64,000 nt of DNA from Dryomyza anilis (GCA_951804985.1 OX638135.1:7034659-7098658); one strand, 5' to 3'. Positions 10,454 through 23,155 are shown, counted from the first letter of the stretch. Program-made: numbers and translations. Notes: generated from the sequence alone by a model not told the origin.

Positions 10454-11494
10454 CAGTGGTTCCCAACCTTTTTGATGTCGTGACCCCCTTTTTAACTCCA
10501 AATGTCTCCTGCGACCCCTTTGAAATTTTAAAATAGAGATTTTTTGTTTACACTGTTCTACAAATTGAGGGTTGTTGGATTCAACCGAAATGAAACTTAT
10601 AGTTTCTAGTAGATTTTGGTCTCCTGATTCTTGCTGCGTACTCAGTATTTACCCACCACGTTTGCAAAAAAATTAGTCAAATTAGCAAAAAACAGATGCA
10701 AACATTGTCACAAAATAAAATATAAACCACACCCTACGGATAATTGACAAAAAAAAATATGTGTCCAGATATTAGTTTTTGCAAAAAAAAATTGAAAAGA
10801 AATTTCTGTTCCCCAAAAAGTGTTTCGAAGGTAATTTGCAAATTGGACATAACTAAATAAAAATAAAACGAAATTGGGAAATATGCAGTATATGCATATT
10901 TTCCAATTTGGTATGGAAATATATTTCGTGACGTATTATTGTGTTTAGCATTATTTTTTAAATTGAGAAAATTACAAATGAAATCGAAATATTTCATTTT
11001 AAAGTAAGATTATTCCAAATGAAATTGGGATTTTACAATTAATACATTCCAAATAAAATTGAGATTTGTCCATTAAAAATTGAGAAAATTCCAAATAAAA
11101 TCAAGGTTTTTAAATTTAAAATGGAATGAAATTAATAAATTAACAACAGATACTGAGATTTTCCTTATGAAATTTGTAAAAAATAAAATTAAAATAACAA
11201 AGAGATTTAATATTTTTTAAATATTTTTTCGCACGCCGACAATACATACATAAATCATTTAGTAACGAGGAACATAAATGGGAACCGGTTTTTGATTTTA
11301 TATTCCGAATCGGAACTCTTTTAATATGTATCATTTGTCACTGAAATCATTTGTAATTTTCTAAATCTATCCATATTAAAATCCTTGTAGAACAGTGTAA
11401 TCATCCGAATGTTTACGAATTTTTCCCTTTTGTACAGTTTTGGAATATTGCAATTTTCGCATATTGGGGTCGCGACCCCGGTTGGGAACCAGTG
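10454..11494. mobile_element. hAT-type element inserted in DINE-1
   Basis: The left end is CAGTGGTTCCCAACC; the right end, reversed, is CACTGGTTCCCAACC. Flanks are cccaacac (10446-10453) and cactacac (11495-11502), 6 of 8 identical and both close to the DINE-1 sequence ccctacac. An 8-bp duplication and CAGTGGTT ends fit hAT. No transposase is visible; most of the interior is another element (10549-11400). Confidence 0.8.
10549..11400. mobile_element. Nested element with TTACACTGTTCTACAA ends
   Basis: The 16-bp ends are exact inverted repeats. The left half, including 'ctcctgattcttgctgcgta' and 'ccctacggataattg', is shared with 58705-59040. It is non-coding. The family is not recognised. Confidence 0.7.
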
Positions 11495-12100
11495 CACTAC
11501 ACCTATTAGGTGTACGGCCACGCATATCTTCCATACAAATCACTTCCGCCCACTTTTATTATTCTAAACTAAGGTATACAAATAAATATCCCACATTAAT
11601 ATCCCCACCAAAGGTGTATTGCAGGAATGTCAAACACGCGGCCCTCGAAGACTCATCTGCAGCCGCGAAGAATTTTTTAAAGTTATATTCCAAAAATACA
11701 TTTTTAAGAATTGAATATTTAAAAATATATTTTGTTTTTCATGAGTAAAATGATTGATATGCATTGTTGTAAATTTGTATGCAGCCTCATGTATCCAATT
11801 TACATGGCATACAAGAAATTGTATTACAATAAATTTGCCGTACACTTCCAATTATCTGTGTTTTTGCCGGTAATATTCCAGAAAAATTCCAAAAAATTTG
11901 TCTCGTGCACTTAACAAAAAATAATGCACTTATCTCGTGACCGGCCTAAGCCCCATTCGAAAAAAATTTCGGACATAACCCCTATTTTTTCAAAAAACTA
12001 AGAAATGGGAATTATGAGGCCCACGGTTATTATGTCTTTTTCCCTAGTGAAATAAATGGACTTAAATAATTTCAATCTGTTTATTGAAATAAAATATGTA

Positions 12101-13037
12101 AGGGAAAGGTCCGTAGGTTGGGCCGGTCCGTAGGCTGGGCCACCGCTATTTTTTTGTTTTTTTACACTGACGATCTTAAAGTTTTAATGGTACATCACAA
12201 GTAACATTGTACTACAACTTTTCTCGAAACATTGAAGTGAAATGGCCTGTTGCTTATAACTCATCCAGATGAATACTAAAATGTACTAAAAAAAAGTTTT
12301 TTTGTCGATTTTTTCAAGTGTTGATTAGGTGGTCTATTTACATTATTAAATCAAAGTTAAATGCATTAAAATGTCGTTCATGAATATCTTTTTATAATGT
12401 AAACAAGTTTTCTATCAATATTTGGTGCAGAAAAAATATGTAGTATTTTTCTCAAAATTTGATAAAAACGTAGGTTGGGTCACTCAAGGTACGTAGGATG
12501 GGCCACCCATTTTCTCATTAAAAGAAGCACTCACAAAGATTTTCCTAGCATATATTTGCTCAAACGAAAGTTTAATAGTAATTTTTTTTTTAATATAGAG
12601 TGAGAGATGAAAACATGTTTAGTTAATTTTGAATGATTTTTCAATTTAGGGTTTTCGGTTCACATTTACGTATAAAATATCAAAATGTATAATCAATAGT
12701 TCATGATTTTGCAAGTTCTATTAAATGAAAAATTATACAGATTGGTTGAAAAATGATAATATAATTAAAATAATTCATTTTAGGTCTTTTTTAAAAGGTT
12801 TTTAACGATTTTTCGTGGTTTCGGACCAATTCGGACCATTTTTTTTTGCATTTGTTTTTGTTCTTCAGAAAATAAGCTGTATTTTTTAAAATTTTATGTA
12901 ACCATAAAAGATTCTTCTATAAAAGATAGCTCATTAAATGCACTTTAAATTGGTTTATTTTATTCCACTAACTTGTTTGCTCACAAAGTGTTATAGACAA
13001 AATACAAAACTATGTCCAACCTACGGAGCTTTCCCCT
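12101..13037. mobile_element. MITE with AGGGAAAGGTCCGTAGG ends
   Basis: The left end is AGGGAAAGGTCCGTAGGTTG; the reverse complement of the right end is AGGGGAAAGCTCCGTAGGTT. The terminal words 'cgtaggttggg' and 'cgtagg(c/a)tgggcca' recur near 12115-12142, 12469-12484 and 12490-12505. It is AT-rich and non-coding inside. Confidence 0.68.
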
Positions 13038-13175
13038 ATACAAAAAATACGACATTTGTAAAAAGAATAAAATTCAAAATACAATCAATTAAATTCAAAT
13101 TTCCCCCATTTATTTTCCCGATTTGTCACACTCAAAATAAAATCTGCTTAAAATACACGAAATCTTTCGTATATT

Positions 13176-14480
13176 CACGGAGGGAAATAAAATTCTAAAA
13201 CTCGAGAAGAATTTGGTTAGAAAGAAAAATAGTAGAATTTTACTAATATCAATAAAATACTACTAAAATTCTAGAATTTGTCATCTGGATATCAAGAAGC
13301 AAATTACTTAGTTGTTAAAAAAGTAATCAAACTTTATTCAACTGGATTTTCAGAAGATAATTTATTTCCACATTATTAAAAACCAAAAAGAACACGCAAC
13401 ATTGTTGCTGTATTCATCGCAAAAAGAACACGTGTTCATGTATTGTTGTTGTTTTCATCGATATAGCTCTGTCTGTAATATTAGCTCATATGTTTTGTTT
13501 TGCGAGGTCGCCATCTGTTTGTTAGTCTGCCTGTCTGTCTGTTGAAAGTAACTAAGTCAAATTTTTCTAGGTACAATTTGTCTGGATTGCAAATTTTTTT
13601 TCTTCTTAGGTATCAAAAGAAGGCGTTATATGTAGAACAACAAAGCACAGCCAGACAAGCAAGCGTATGTGTATGTATGAATGTTAAAGATATAAACAGA
13701 AAAAACAATTTTTCCTACGAATATTGGTATGGTTTCAGTTCGTAAACATAAATTTGTGTTCAATTTTGCATAAATACCAAGTTAATTTCATTGCATTGTT
13801 ATCTAAATACACTATACAATGCATATGGGTAACGTGCCGAAGGTTTATACATAACCAACAGAAGAGACAACAGAAGAGACAACAGAAGAGGAAAAAGTGT
13901 CTGATGTAAGTAAACGATTTCAGAATAATATACATACATAGATTAAATTAAATAATAATAATAAAAATAAAATAAATAATTAAATTGCATTAAGTATTCC
14001 AAGAAGTCACTTAATATACAAAAATGCATATAGGTAATAAAATTCTAAATAAACAATATTTTACCTGAAATATATTTTTTTTATTTTAGCTTCAAAATAG
14101 TTGCTTTTAGTTACTTTCAAAATATCGACAGACAGAAACACGAACAAACAGATTGCGCTGACAGACGGACAAATCAAAACAAAACAAGATCGAAAAACAA
14201 CAACTATACGAACACGTGTTCATTAAATTTAGGACGAAAACAACAACAACATTTTTGATACCTAAGAAATTAATAATTGAATTCAAGAATAATTCTACTT
14301 AGTTATTTTTTTTGATACCTAAGGAATTAATAACTGAATCCAAGAATAATTCCACTTAGTTACTTTTTTTGACAACTAAGAAAATCCATTTTTTGAAATT
14401 GAGAATTTTTCGGTTTAGCTGTATATCACTCAGTATACTTCTTGATTCCTTCTGGATTTTAGAACATTTTTTCCTCCGTG
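13176..14480. mobile_element. Fold-back element with CACGGAGG ends
   Basis: The first and last roughly 380 bp are imperfect inverted repeats. Shared words include CACGGAGG at the tips, 'gttgttgttttcatcg'/'cgaaaacaacaacaac', 'acacgtgttca', 'ctgtctgt'/'acagacag' and 'gaaagtaactaa'/'ttagttactttc'. The centre (about 13560-14100) is AT-rich with short meaningless frames. No transposase is visible. Confidence 0.7.
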
Positions 14481-15359
14481 TTTTAAGAAAAAAATCATGA
14501 AATTAATCCACGAAATATTTCGTAAAATACACAATATATCATTAAATTTATAATTTATATAAAATTACAAATATTAATTATTCGTATTAACTATTCGTAG
14601 AATTTATTTACGAAAGTACATAATACGAAAGATTCGTAATTTATTTAATATTTAGGAATATATTCGTACATTTTACGAAAGTATTATTACTTTTGAGATA
14701 GCATTCGTACATTTTGTGAAACATATGAAACATTTTACGAATCTTTCGTAAAAAACACGAATACTTTGTTTAAAAAAACTGATGGTGATAATTACGACTC
14801 ATTAATAAAAATATAAAATATTAAGCACTGATTTGATACTTTTGCACTTTTGACACAAACACAACTCACACAGTATACATTTTAAAACTGTTTGCTATTT
14901 GACGCAGTGGCTTTCTGTTTTTCTAATTATTCGTAAAAATCAATTTAGTAATTTTAGAAATTTATTCGTAAAATGTAAAGCTCATTCGTAAAATATGTTA
15001 TTCTTTCGTAAAAAAATTGAAATAGAAAATAATATAAGGAAAGTTTCATAATTTAAACGAAATATTCGTAATTTTGTTGTTGTTTTAATTTTACGAATAT
15101 TGATTCATAATATATACGAATCGTTCGTAAAAAATATTTTGGAAAAAATAGATATTACAAATGTTTCGTATATTCTACGAATTATTCGTGTATTTTTCGA
15201 AATTAAAAATTACGAAAAAATTAGTTTGACATGCCTGATGTAAGGTATTCCATAGTCGGGCCCAACGACTAAAAAAGTCCGTTCTATGTGACCCAAATTA
15301 CCCATGTGACCTAACTTTCCCAACTCGTTGGATATTGCCTAATGTTTTTGAGTTATTAC

Positions 15360-16118
15360 CAGGGCAAGTTTTTGGCACAAAATATAGTTAAAAACTGCAG
15401 GCAAAAAAAAAAAAGTAAAAATGGCACAATAAAAATTGAAAACTTTATTAAATTTTTTAATTAACTATTTTTGTTGGCATCATAGATTTCTTTTTTACAT
15501 GGACTAATACTTCCAAAAATTGCTTTATTACAAGTCCGTTTGTTTCCAATTTTTTTATGCTTGAACTAATGCATTCAAAATGTATCTTTATATATATTAA
15601 GTCAAATTTTATTGCAGGTTTTTGCAATATTAATTTTGCACAGCGAAACCTCGTCGCCACTAAGATGGTTTAAAATGTTACAGATTTCTTCAAAATTATC
15701 GCAATAGTATATGGCAACTTTAATCCAAGTTCCCCATATGGTTACACATGGTACTGGCGGTTTATTTAAATTCGGTTACATGGATTGGAACAAATTTTGA
15801 CGAGAGGGGGCCAAAAACATATCCAAATTAAAAACTTAGCATGAAATTCAAATGATAAACATACCTTAAGAAATACTGTTTTCAAATTTGCAATTAGAGA
15901 ATTTACATATTTAAAATGTAATTTGTTTACTTCGTTAATTTCATTGACCACTAGATCCTAGACTACTAGATTGTTGACTACTAGACTGTTCACCAAATTA
16001 GGAACATACAAAAATAAGTACACCAGAAAAGGACGCACATATACAACCAGAAAATAGAAAACAATATTTAAGAACAGTTTGCCAGAGTGTAAAAATGAAT
16101 TTAGAACAAAATAGGCAA
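15360..16118. mobile_element. hAT MITE, longer copy with lost right end
   Basis: The left end CAGGGCAAGTTTTTGGCAC and the following 'aaaatatagtt' match the MITE at 53816-54271, whose ends and 8-bp duplication are clear. The similarity continues to 'tttgccagagtgtaaaaa' near 16080, then stops; the right terminal repeat is absent. The last part belongs to duplication copy 2. Confidence 0.7.
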
Positions 16119-16671
16119 ATCCTATTAATATAATAAATCTATTCGTTCGTTGGTTTGTTCCGCAATCCGTCTAAACGACTAATCCTATTTTCTTCAAATT
16201 CGGTAGGTCCTGGAAGGAATGATAGGCTATATATGGGCGGGATTGGACAAAGGAGTGTGACACAATACAATCAATACAACCTAAATTTTCAAAACGATAT
16301 AACTTGGTAGTTTCGGCAGCTACGAACATGAAACAAAAAACTCAAATACAAAAAAGGGACATAAAATCAAAAACCCAAAAACACAAAAAAGAAAAATCAA
16401 AGCACAAAAGCAAAAACACAGAAAAAACCAATAACCCTAACATAAATGCAAAAAAACGGAACAAAAGGAAAAAACACAGTAACAGAAACAAAACACAATA
16501 ATAACAAAAGCAAAAACCAAAATTAAGCAAAATCAATAAGAGGAACAAAAAAAAACACAAAATCAAAAACACAAAAAAAGAAAACACAAAAACATACTCA
16601 GAAACACAAAAGCGAAAAACCTTAAACATAATTAAAAACAACAGCAATACAAAAACAGAAAAGCGAAATAC
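16119..16671 (+). repeat. Dispersed repeat G with A-rich tail (copy 2)
   Basis: This is the counterpart of 46-608, with a few short indels in the AAAAC tail. No gene is present. Confidence 0.6.
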
Positions 16672-18174
16672 AACGAGTTGGGAAAGTTAGGTCACATGGG
16701 TAAGTTCGGTCACATTGGACGGAATTTTATAGTCGGTCGGGCCCGACTATGGAATACCCTACACCTTTGGTGGGGATATTATTGTGGGATATTTAATTGT
16801 ATACCTTAATTTAAGTTATAAATTACACATGTGAATAATATATTGGTATATTATTCACATATCAGAAATTTACTTCTTATATCCCCTTAATTTAAAAAAT
16901 ATCATATAAAAAAAATATAAAAAAAAACTAATAAAAAGAATTATAAAAATAAAAGTGGGCGGACCATGCCTTTATTTAAGATTTGGTGCGGCTAATATTT
17001 CATAGATTTGATTTTAATAATTCACGGCTAAAATGTCCACTATGAAAACCCAGAAAATAATTTAAAACCAGTTGGGAAGATTATATCACATGGGAAATTT
17101 TAAACTAGGTGTAATTATGATAGTTGGGATTATCAAAATTATAGTCAGTCTAAGCCGACTATAAATACCCTACACATATGTGTGGTTACCATTCAAAGTG
17201 ATATATAGGTCACCAGGGTATACGAATCCTGAAAATAACTACAAACATTCAATCGCTGAAGAATTTCCATTCATTTGATACCCATATTTACAAATGGGTA
17301 GGTGTACCGAATTTCGATTTTTTTTTTGTGAACCACAAGTCTTTTCGCCGGAAAACATTATTATCATGTATTTGAGCATGATATCAATATATATTTGACC
17401 AAAAAAGTTTACCTAAGCACGTATACATAAAAATTGATCTTTATATGTACATTTTATATGAGGTATTTGAACATAGGTGGTCGGATCATAGGTCACAATG
17501 GACCGATCTCGCCAATTCGCACATACAGCGTAGGTATATTAGTAATCTAAGTTATAAGTTTCATTTATCTAGCTCTTCAACTTTAAAAGTAGTAGAGATT
17601 TCAACAGACAGACAGACAGACGGACAGACGGACATCGCTAAATCGACTCAGGAGGTCATGCTGATCAAGAATATATATACTTTTCCATACCGGAGCTGCT
17701 TTCTTCTGGGTGTTACAAACGGCGTACCAAACTGAATATACCCTTTCACTCTTAGTGTAGGGTATAAAAATGTGGGCGGATAACGAGAATTTTTGGACCA
17801 CATATTTTTAGGAGAATTCTAACAATACGTTTTAAATTTTATAACTATATCTTGAATACTTTTCGAGTTATTAGTTCCTAAAGACTTATATAAAAGTGAC
17901 TTGTATGGGAGGTGGGCGTGTCCGTTGACCAATTTGGCTCATTTCCAAAGTAAGTTCCTACTTTTGGCTAAAACATATTGAAACGAATTTTCATCGCATT
18001 CTGAGAAGTATTTCTCAAGTTACTACGTTTTCGGTCAAACAGACAGACGGACATGGCTAGTGATGCTGATGAAGAATATATATACTTTTCCATACCGGAC
18101 ACGCCTCCTAAGGGGCGTTACAATATATGCACAAACTTAATATACCCTGTACCTCATAGGTGTAGGGTATAAAA
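16672..18174. mobile_element. DINE-1 subfamily B, interrupted by a DINE-1 A
   Basis: It runs from ACGAGTTGGGAAAGTTAGG to 'cctcataggtgtagggtata'. The outer sequence is B type at 16672-17066 and 17770-18174. The uninterrupted B copy at 61871-62646 shows the empty site: 'tatgaaaacacgggaaataa' is followed there directly by 'tgtgggcggatcacgccca'. Confidence 0.9.
17067..17769. mobile_element. DINE-1 subfamily A inserted in subfamily B
   Basis: This is a complete A-type element of about 700 bp, from CCAGTTGGGAAGATTATA to 'cttagtgtagggtataaaaa', with palindrome, core and a short GTCY tract. It sits in an AT-rich site of the B element, fixing both of its ends. Confidence 0.9.
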
Positions 18175-18820
18175 ACAAAAGCAGTAACAAATGTGTTTTT
18201 CTAGAAAGCGACTGCCGAGGAGGTGTGCCTACGGGAAAATATCAAATTGTTTTAAATTTAGAGATACGGAGAAAGAACATACATAACATGGTCGTTTCCA
18301 TAATCAAAATCACTATAAGAATATTGAATTCAAAACGAAAATTCATACACGTTACAAAAAAAAGCCATTTTTTCCCAAACATAATTTTGCAGGCATTGTA
18401 TGTTTGGATTTGTATTGTATGTATGTTGTTTGGAATTTGTATGTACGTATGTTTGGAATTTTATGTAAACATAATATATAATTGCCTGATAAATCATTTT
18501 AAACAGGGTTGTATTGAGACTTGAACAGTGTTGTAATGAGGTCTGATTTACATTATGATAAAGAAAAATTTTGATGTTGCCTCTTAAAATGGTGTATGTT
18601 CTAATAGAAACATAGTAATTACTACATCCAAACAAAACTAATATTTGAACCGAAACATAAATTTGTTCAAAATAAAACATGATTTTGAATATCCTGAATA
18701 TGTGTCCAGAGAAATATATCAGTTGTTTTAGTTCAAAAAGTAATATGTTTGCATAGAAACATATCTTAATATTTTGGAAAGAAATCCTGAAAATAAAATA
18801 ATATATTGTTTTTTTTTTTA
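18175..18820. repeat. Intervening AT-rich DNA with AAACATAAT repeats (copy 2)
   Basis: This is the counterpart of 1698-2344 with single-base differences. No gene is supported. Confidence 0.45.
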
Positions 18821-19027
18821 TTAATTTTTATTCATATACAATTTTTTAAATGCATAAATAAATAATTTGTTTAAAAGTGCAAGTACAAGTGACAACATCA
18901 ATGAATGCACAATTGCTGCAATAATCGCTGAACAAGACGATCCTACTATGCATTTGGTACAGTTACAGTTGGTCTCAGTCCAGCACATAGCGTTGGCAAG
19001 GAATTCGCGGAGGCTGTTGTAAAACAC
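18821..19027 (-). CDS. Candidate terminal exon, copy 2 (weak)
   Basis: The ORF is the same as at 2345-2551: Cys-rich start, hydrophobic C-terminal segment, possible acceptor on the 5' side and AATAAA plus an A-run after the stop. Because the two copies are almost identical throughout, their agreement says little about function. A transcript or a homologous gene in related flies would decide. Confidence 0.28.
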   Translation of the reverse strand: MFYNSLREFLANAMCWTETNCNCTKCIVGSSCSAIIAAIVHSLMLSLVLALLNKLFIYAFKKLYMNKN

Positions 19028-19259
19028 ATGCCGAAAATAGAAGCACTGATTTTTTAGTTGTGGTTTTTTGATGAAATATCAAATATATTCAAATGCAATT
19101 AAAATTTTATGTTTGTATTGTAACATATTTTTGGTAATTTTGACAGATTCTGCTGGGGAATATATAAAATGTTTACACATAGTAATATGTTATTATAATC
19201 TGAATACTTATTTAATTACACTTAATTCGTAATACATGTATGGTAATTTCGTAGTATTT

Positions 19260-19818
19260 TTATACCCTACACTAAGAGTGAAAGGGTATATTGAGTTTGG
19301 TACGCCGTTTGTAACACCCAGAAGGAAGCATCTCCGGTATTGAAAAGTATATATATTCTTGATCAGCATGACCTCCTGAGTCGATGTAGCGATGTCCGTC
19401 TGTCTGTCCGTCTGTCTGTCCGTCTGTCTGTCCGTCTGTCTGTCCGTCTGTCTGTCCGTCTGTCTGTCTGTTGAAATCCCTACTACTTTTAAAATTGAAG
19501 AGCTAGATAAATGAAACTTAGAACTTTGATTACTAATATACCTACGCTGTATGTGTATGTGTGTAATTGGCGAGATCGGTTCATTGTGACCTATGATCCG
19601 ACCACTTATGTTCAAATACCTCATATAAAATGTACACATAAAGATCAATTTTTATGTATACGTGCTTAGGTAAACTTTTTTGGTCAAATATATATTGACC
19701 AAAGTGTACGTGATAATAATGTTTTCCGGCGAAAAGACTTGTGGTTCACAAAAAAAAAATCGAAATTCGGTACACCTACCCATTTGTAAATATGGGTATC
19801 AAATGAATGGAAATTCTT
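19260..19818. mobile_element. DINE-1 subfamily A, truncated (copy 2)
   Basis: This is the counterpart of 2785-3322. The GTCY tract at 19397-19469 is 73 bp, five tetramers longer than in copy 1. Confidence 0.88.
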
Positions 19819-19819
19819 C

Positions 19820-20173
19820 TGCGGCGGGAGTCGATATAGCAGTCCGCGAATTCGAAGAAATTCGAAATAATCTCTATTATTGAGAACTCGACGGATTTGG
19901 TCTTCATTGATATATATTCACTTTTCAACCGCACCCTTCTTTAATCTTATAATTTCTTGTTTTGTTTGTCTGCCAATATTATGGCAATAGTCTTCCAAAT
20001 AAAAAATAAGTCCAATTAAATCCATTTCACTTTGTTTAATTTTATTACATTTAACTTTTGGACAGCAAACAGCTGTTTTCGGAGTGTTTTGGAGGATGGA
20101 TAATTTAGTAGATTCGAACGAATTCAATAATATAATTACTCTGAAAAAGTGAATCGAATCTACTCCCGCCGCA
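19820..20173. mobile_element. Small TGCGGCGGGAGT MITE (copy 2)
   Basis: It has the same ends and length as 3324-3677. Confidence 0.6.
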
Positions 20174-20215
20174 TTGGATTCCTGGGATTCCATAATCGGC
20201 ATGTATCTACTCTAA

Positions 20216-20778
20216 TCTAATCATATAATAAAACTCTTTGTTAGTTTGTTTTTTTGTTCCGTTTCTCCGTCTAAACGGCTGATCCGATTTTGTTGATATG
20301 TTTAGCACTGATTCGGAGTCTGGAAGGAATGATAGGATATATTATAAATCGAAATTCTACTCCTAGAGGCGTTTCACATAGTGATACTTTGTGGAAGAAT
20401 ACGTTAATAATTAGTTCCCAATTTCACTACCAGAGGGTGCTAAATTTTACAACTCTGTAACCTTTGAACCGATTTGGACCAATTTGAAAATAACGATTTT
20501 GTGTCAAGTACCAATTTATCTAAACGATAAAATAGTTCTAAATTTTATCACCAGAGGACGCAAATCAAAAACACAACAACAATAGTAAAACTAAAAAAGC
20601 AAATGCAAAAAATAAACAAAAATACAAAAACAAAATAAAAAAACTCAAAAACAAAAGCAAAAACAGAACCTGAGAAACAAAAGCAAACCACAGAACCAAA
20701 ACCATAAAACCAAAAACACAACAAAAAAAAAGAAAAAACAAAAGCAAAAGCAATTTTTTTATAATTCGCATAATATTT
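20216..20778 (+). repeat. Dispersed repeat G with A-rich tail (copy 2)
   Basis: This is the counterpart of 3720-4278, with small differences in the A-rich tail. Confidence 0.6.
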
Positions 20779-21420
20779 TAATACCCTACACTAAGAGAGA
20801 AAGGGTATATTCAGTACGGTAGGCCGTTTGTAACACCCAGAAGGAAGCATCTCCGGTATGGAAAAGTATATATATTCCTGAACAGCATGATCTCCTGAGT
20901 CGATTTAGCGATGTTCGTCTGTCTGTCTGTCTGTCCGTCTGTCTGTCCCTCTGTCTGTCGGCATGATCGGTCTATTGTGACCTAAGAACCGACCACTTAT
21001 GTTCAAATACCTCATATAAAATTTACTTCTACAAAGGAATTTTACTTTGTACGGTCTTAAGTGAACTTTCTTGGTAAAATATATATTGAATTTATGCTCA
21101 AATATTTCAAAATAATGCTTTCTCGAGAACCGAGTTGTGGTAACCCAAAAAAAATCGAAATTCGGTATACCTACCCATTTGTTCATATGGGTATCAAATG
21201 AAAAGTAATTCTTCAGCGATTGCAAGTTTTGAGTTATTTTTCGTAGTATTCATATACCCTCGTTACCTATGCACCACTTTTAATAGTACCCGCGCACATT
21301 ATCACATATGTGTAGTGTATTTATAGTCGGCTTAGACCGACTATAATTTTGATAATCCTAACTATCATAATAACACCTACTTTAAAATTTTCCATGTGAT
21401 TTAACCTTCCGAACTGGTTT
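20779..21420. mobile_element. DINE-1 subfamily A (copy 2)
   Basis: This is the counterpart of 4279-4938. Its GTCY tract (about 20916-20961) is 20 bp shorter than in copy 1, the opposite direction from the tract at 19397. Confidence 0.88.
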
Positions 21421-21654
21421 GGATTTAATTCATTTATCAATCCACGAAAATGATTCGATTCCTTGACTTCAATTCATTTATCTGATTTTTAAAAAAATCA
21501 CAAATCTTTTTAAATAAATAGATTGCAATCTATTTCAATTCATTTGTTAATATATTTTTAGATTTAAATCAATATCTGTAAATCTTTTTTTTAAATCATT
21601 TACAGATTGAATCATCTTGAGTTGCAATCGCCTTTCAAATCATTTCTTAGATTA

Positions 21655-21740
21655 GACCGACTATAATTTTGATAATCCTAACTATCATAATAACACCTAC
21701 TTTAAAATTTCCCATGTGATCTAACCTTCCCAACTGGTTT
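21655..21740. mobile_element. DINE-1 end fragment (copy 2)
   Basis: This is the counterpart of 5172-5260. Confidence 0.8.
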
Positions 21741-22140
21741 ATACTTACTACACTTTTCAACACAGTTGGTAAAATATCCCTCAAAGACATTTATCAGTTT
21801 ATATCCCTCACAAAATGAGAGATAAAAATTGATGAAAAAAAAAAAAAATTCCATCATCAGCCTTATTTTTATTTTCTTCATTGATGAGAAAAAATATAAC
21901 ACTCAATGATCGAAATCAATTCTCATCTCAAAAGAACTCATCATTGAGAATGAAAATAATTGGTATCTTCAATTTTCTCATCATTGAATAATGAGAAAAA
22001 GCATAACGTCGCAAATTCTCATCATTAGAAGATGAAAATAAATGATGAGAAAAAATGAAAAAAAATTATGAGAAAAAAGATAAGAAAAAAAATGAAAAAA
22101 AATTATGAGAAAAATAATGAGACAAATAATAAAAATATGA
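21741..22140. repeat. TGATGAG-rich repeat (copy 2)
   Basis: This is the counterpart of 5261-5660; a further inverted relative is at about 25320-25650. Confidence 0.6.
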
Positions 22141-22284
22141 GGACAAATGAGAGATTGGACATATCCGATTGCTACTAGATGATATGTAAGCAAAGGTTCC
22201 GACATGTTAATTGGAAGATAAGGTGCTCCTAGACATGTCCAGGATAACCACTCCAAGTGGGCGGAATTACCTTGCTGCACCAAC

Positions 22285-22981
22285 TTTTTTTATTGCAGAA
22301 ATCGAACAGGTCGAAGGATTAAAAAGATCTAAAAGATCAAGAAGATCAAGAAGATCGAAAAGATCTAAAGATCAAAAAGATCGAAAAGATCAAAAAAAAA
22401 TAGAAAATATAGAAAAGATCGAAAAAACAAATAAGAACATAAGAACAAAATGATCGAAAAGATCAAAAATATTACAAAGATCAAAAAGATCAAAAGATCA
22501 AAAAGATCAAAAAATCAAAAAAAAAAACAAAAAAAACAAAAAAATCAAAAAGAACAAAAATATAAAAAATATCAAAGAGATCAAAAAGATCAAAAAGACC
22601 AAAAAGATCAAAAAGTTCAAAAAGAACAAAAAAAAAAAACAAAAATATCAAAAATATCAAAAAGATCAAAAATATCAAAAAGATCAAAAAGATCAAAAAG
22701 ATCAAAAAGATCAAAAAGATCAAAAAGATCAAAAAGATCAAAAAGATCAAAAAGATCAAAAAGATCAAAAAGATCAAAAGGATCAAAAAGATCGAAAAGA
22801 TCAAAAATATCGAAAATATCTAAAAGATTTAATAGATCTAATAGATTTAAAAGATCTGATAGATCTTAAATATATAATAGATCTAAGAGATTGTAAAATT
22901 GTAAGATTGTTTAAAATTGTTGTTATTTTATTTTTCTTTTGGATCTTTTCTTGACACCTCTATCGATTTCTGCAATAAAAA
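22285..22981. mobile_element. TIR element with short 9-bp array
   Basis: The ends are the same as at 5806-8707. The interior is a degenerate mixture of AAAAAGATC, AAAAATATC, AAAAAGAAC and GATCG variants, with one uniform AAAAAGATC run at about 22675-22790. This may be close to the ancestral state from which the long array in copy 1 grew. Confidence 0.7.
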
Positions 22982-23155
22982 CCAGTTGGGAAGGTTATTA
23001 TTATGATATGAAAATCATTTTTATACTTACTTACTTATTTGGCCATTACAACCCATGATGCGTTTCGGCCGCAGCAATCACCCTTCGCCAGTCGCTTCTG
23101 CATTGCGCGCGCTGGCGCCAGTTTTCCGCTCCACCGGAGATTCGGTCGCCCTCTC

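Larger units (their letters stand above)
11622..15237. mobile_element. 3.6-kb hAT-like element inserted in DINE-1
   Basis: Ends are CAGGAATGTCAAAC and, reversed, CAGGCATGTCAAAC, resembling hAT ends. Flanks are gtgtattg (11614-11621) and atgtaagg (15238-15245); each differs at two positions from gtgtaggg, the sequence normally found at that point of the DINE-1, which supports an old 8-bp duplication. No transposase frame is visible. The interior holds two further TIR elements (12101-13037, 13176-14480), and the right 700 bp is packed with TTCGTAAA/TTTACGAA words. Confidence 0.68.
10436..15337. mobile_element. DINE-1 subfamily B split by two hAT insertions
   Basis: DINE-1 pieces are at about 10436-10453 ('ctttatacccaacac'), 11495-11621 ('cactacacctattaggtgta' to 'ccaccaaaggtgtatt') and 15238-15337 ('ggtattccatagtcgggccc' to 'aactttcccaactcgttgg'). 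In that order they give an ordinary B-type element end. Each interruption has hAT-like ends and 8-bp flanking repeats derived from the DINE-1 itself. Confidence 0.75.

Noticed and set aside
19208..19648. Protein-coding frames with TDRQTDRQ repeats in DINE-1 copies
   Set aside because: They arise from the GTCY tetranucleotide tract of a non-coding element and differ between copies.
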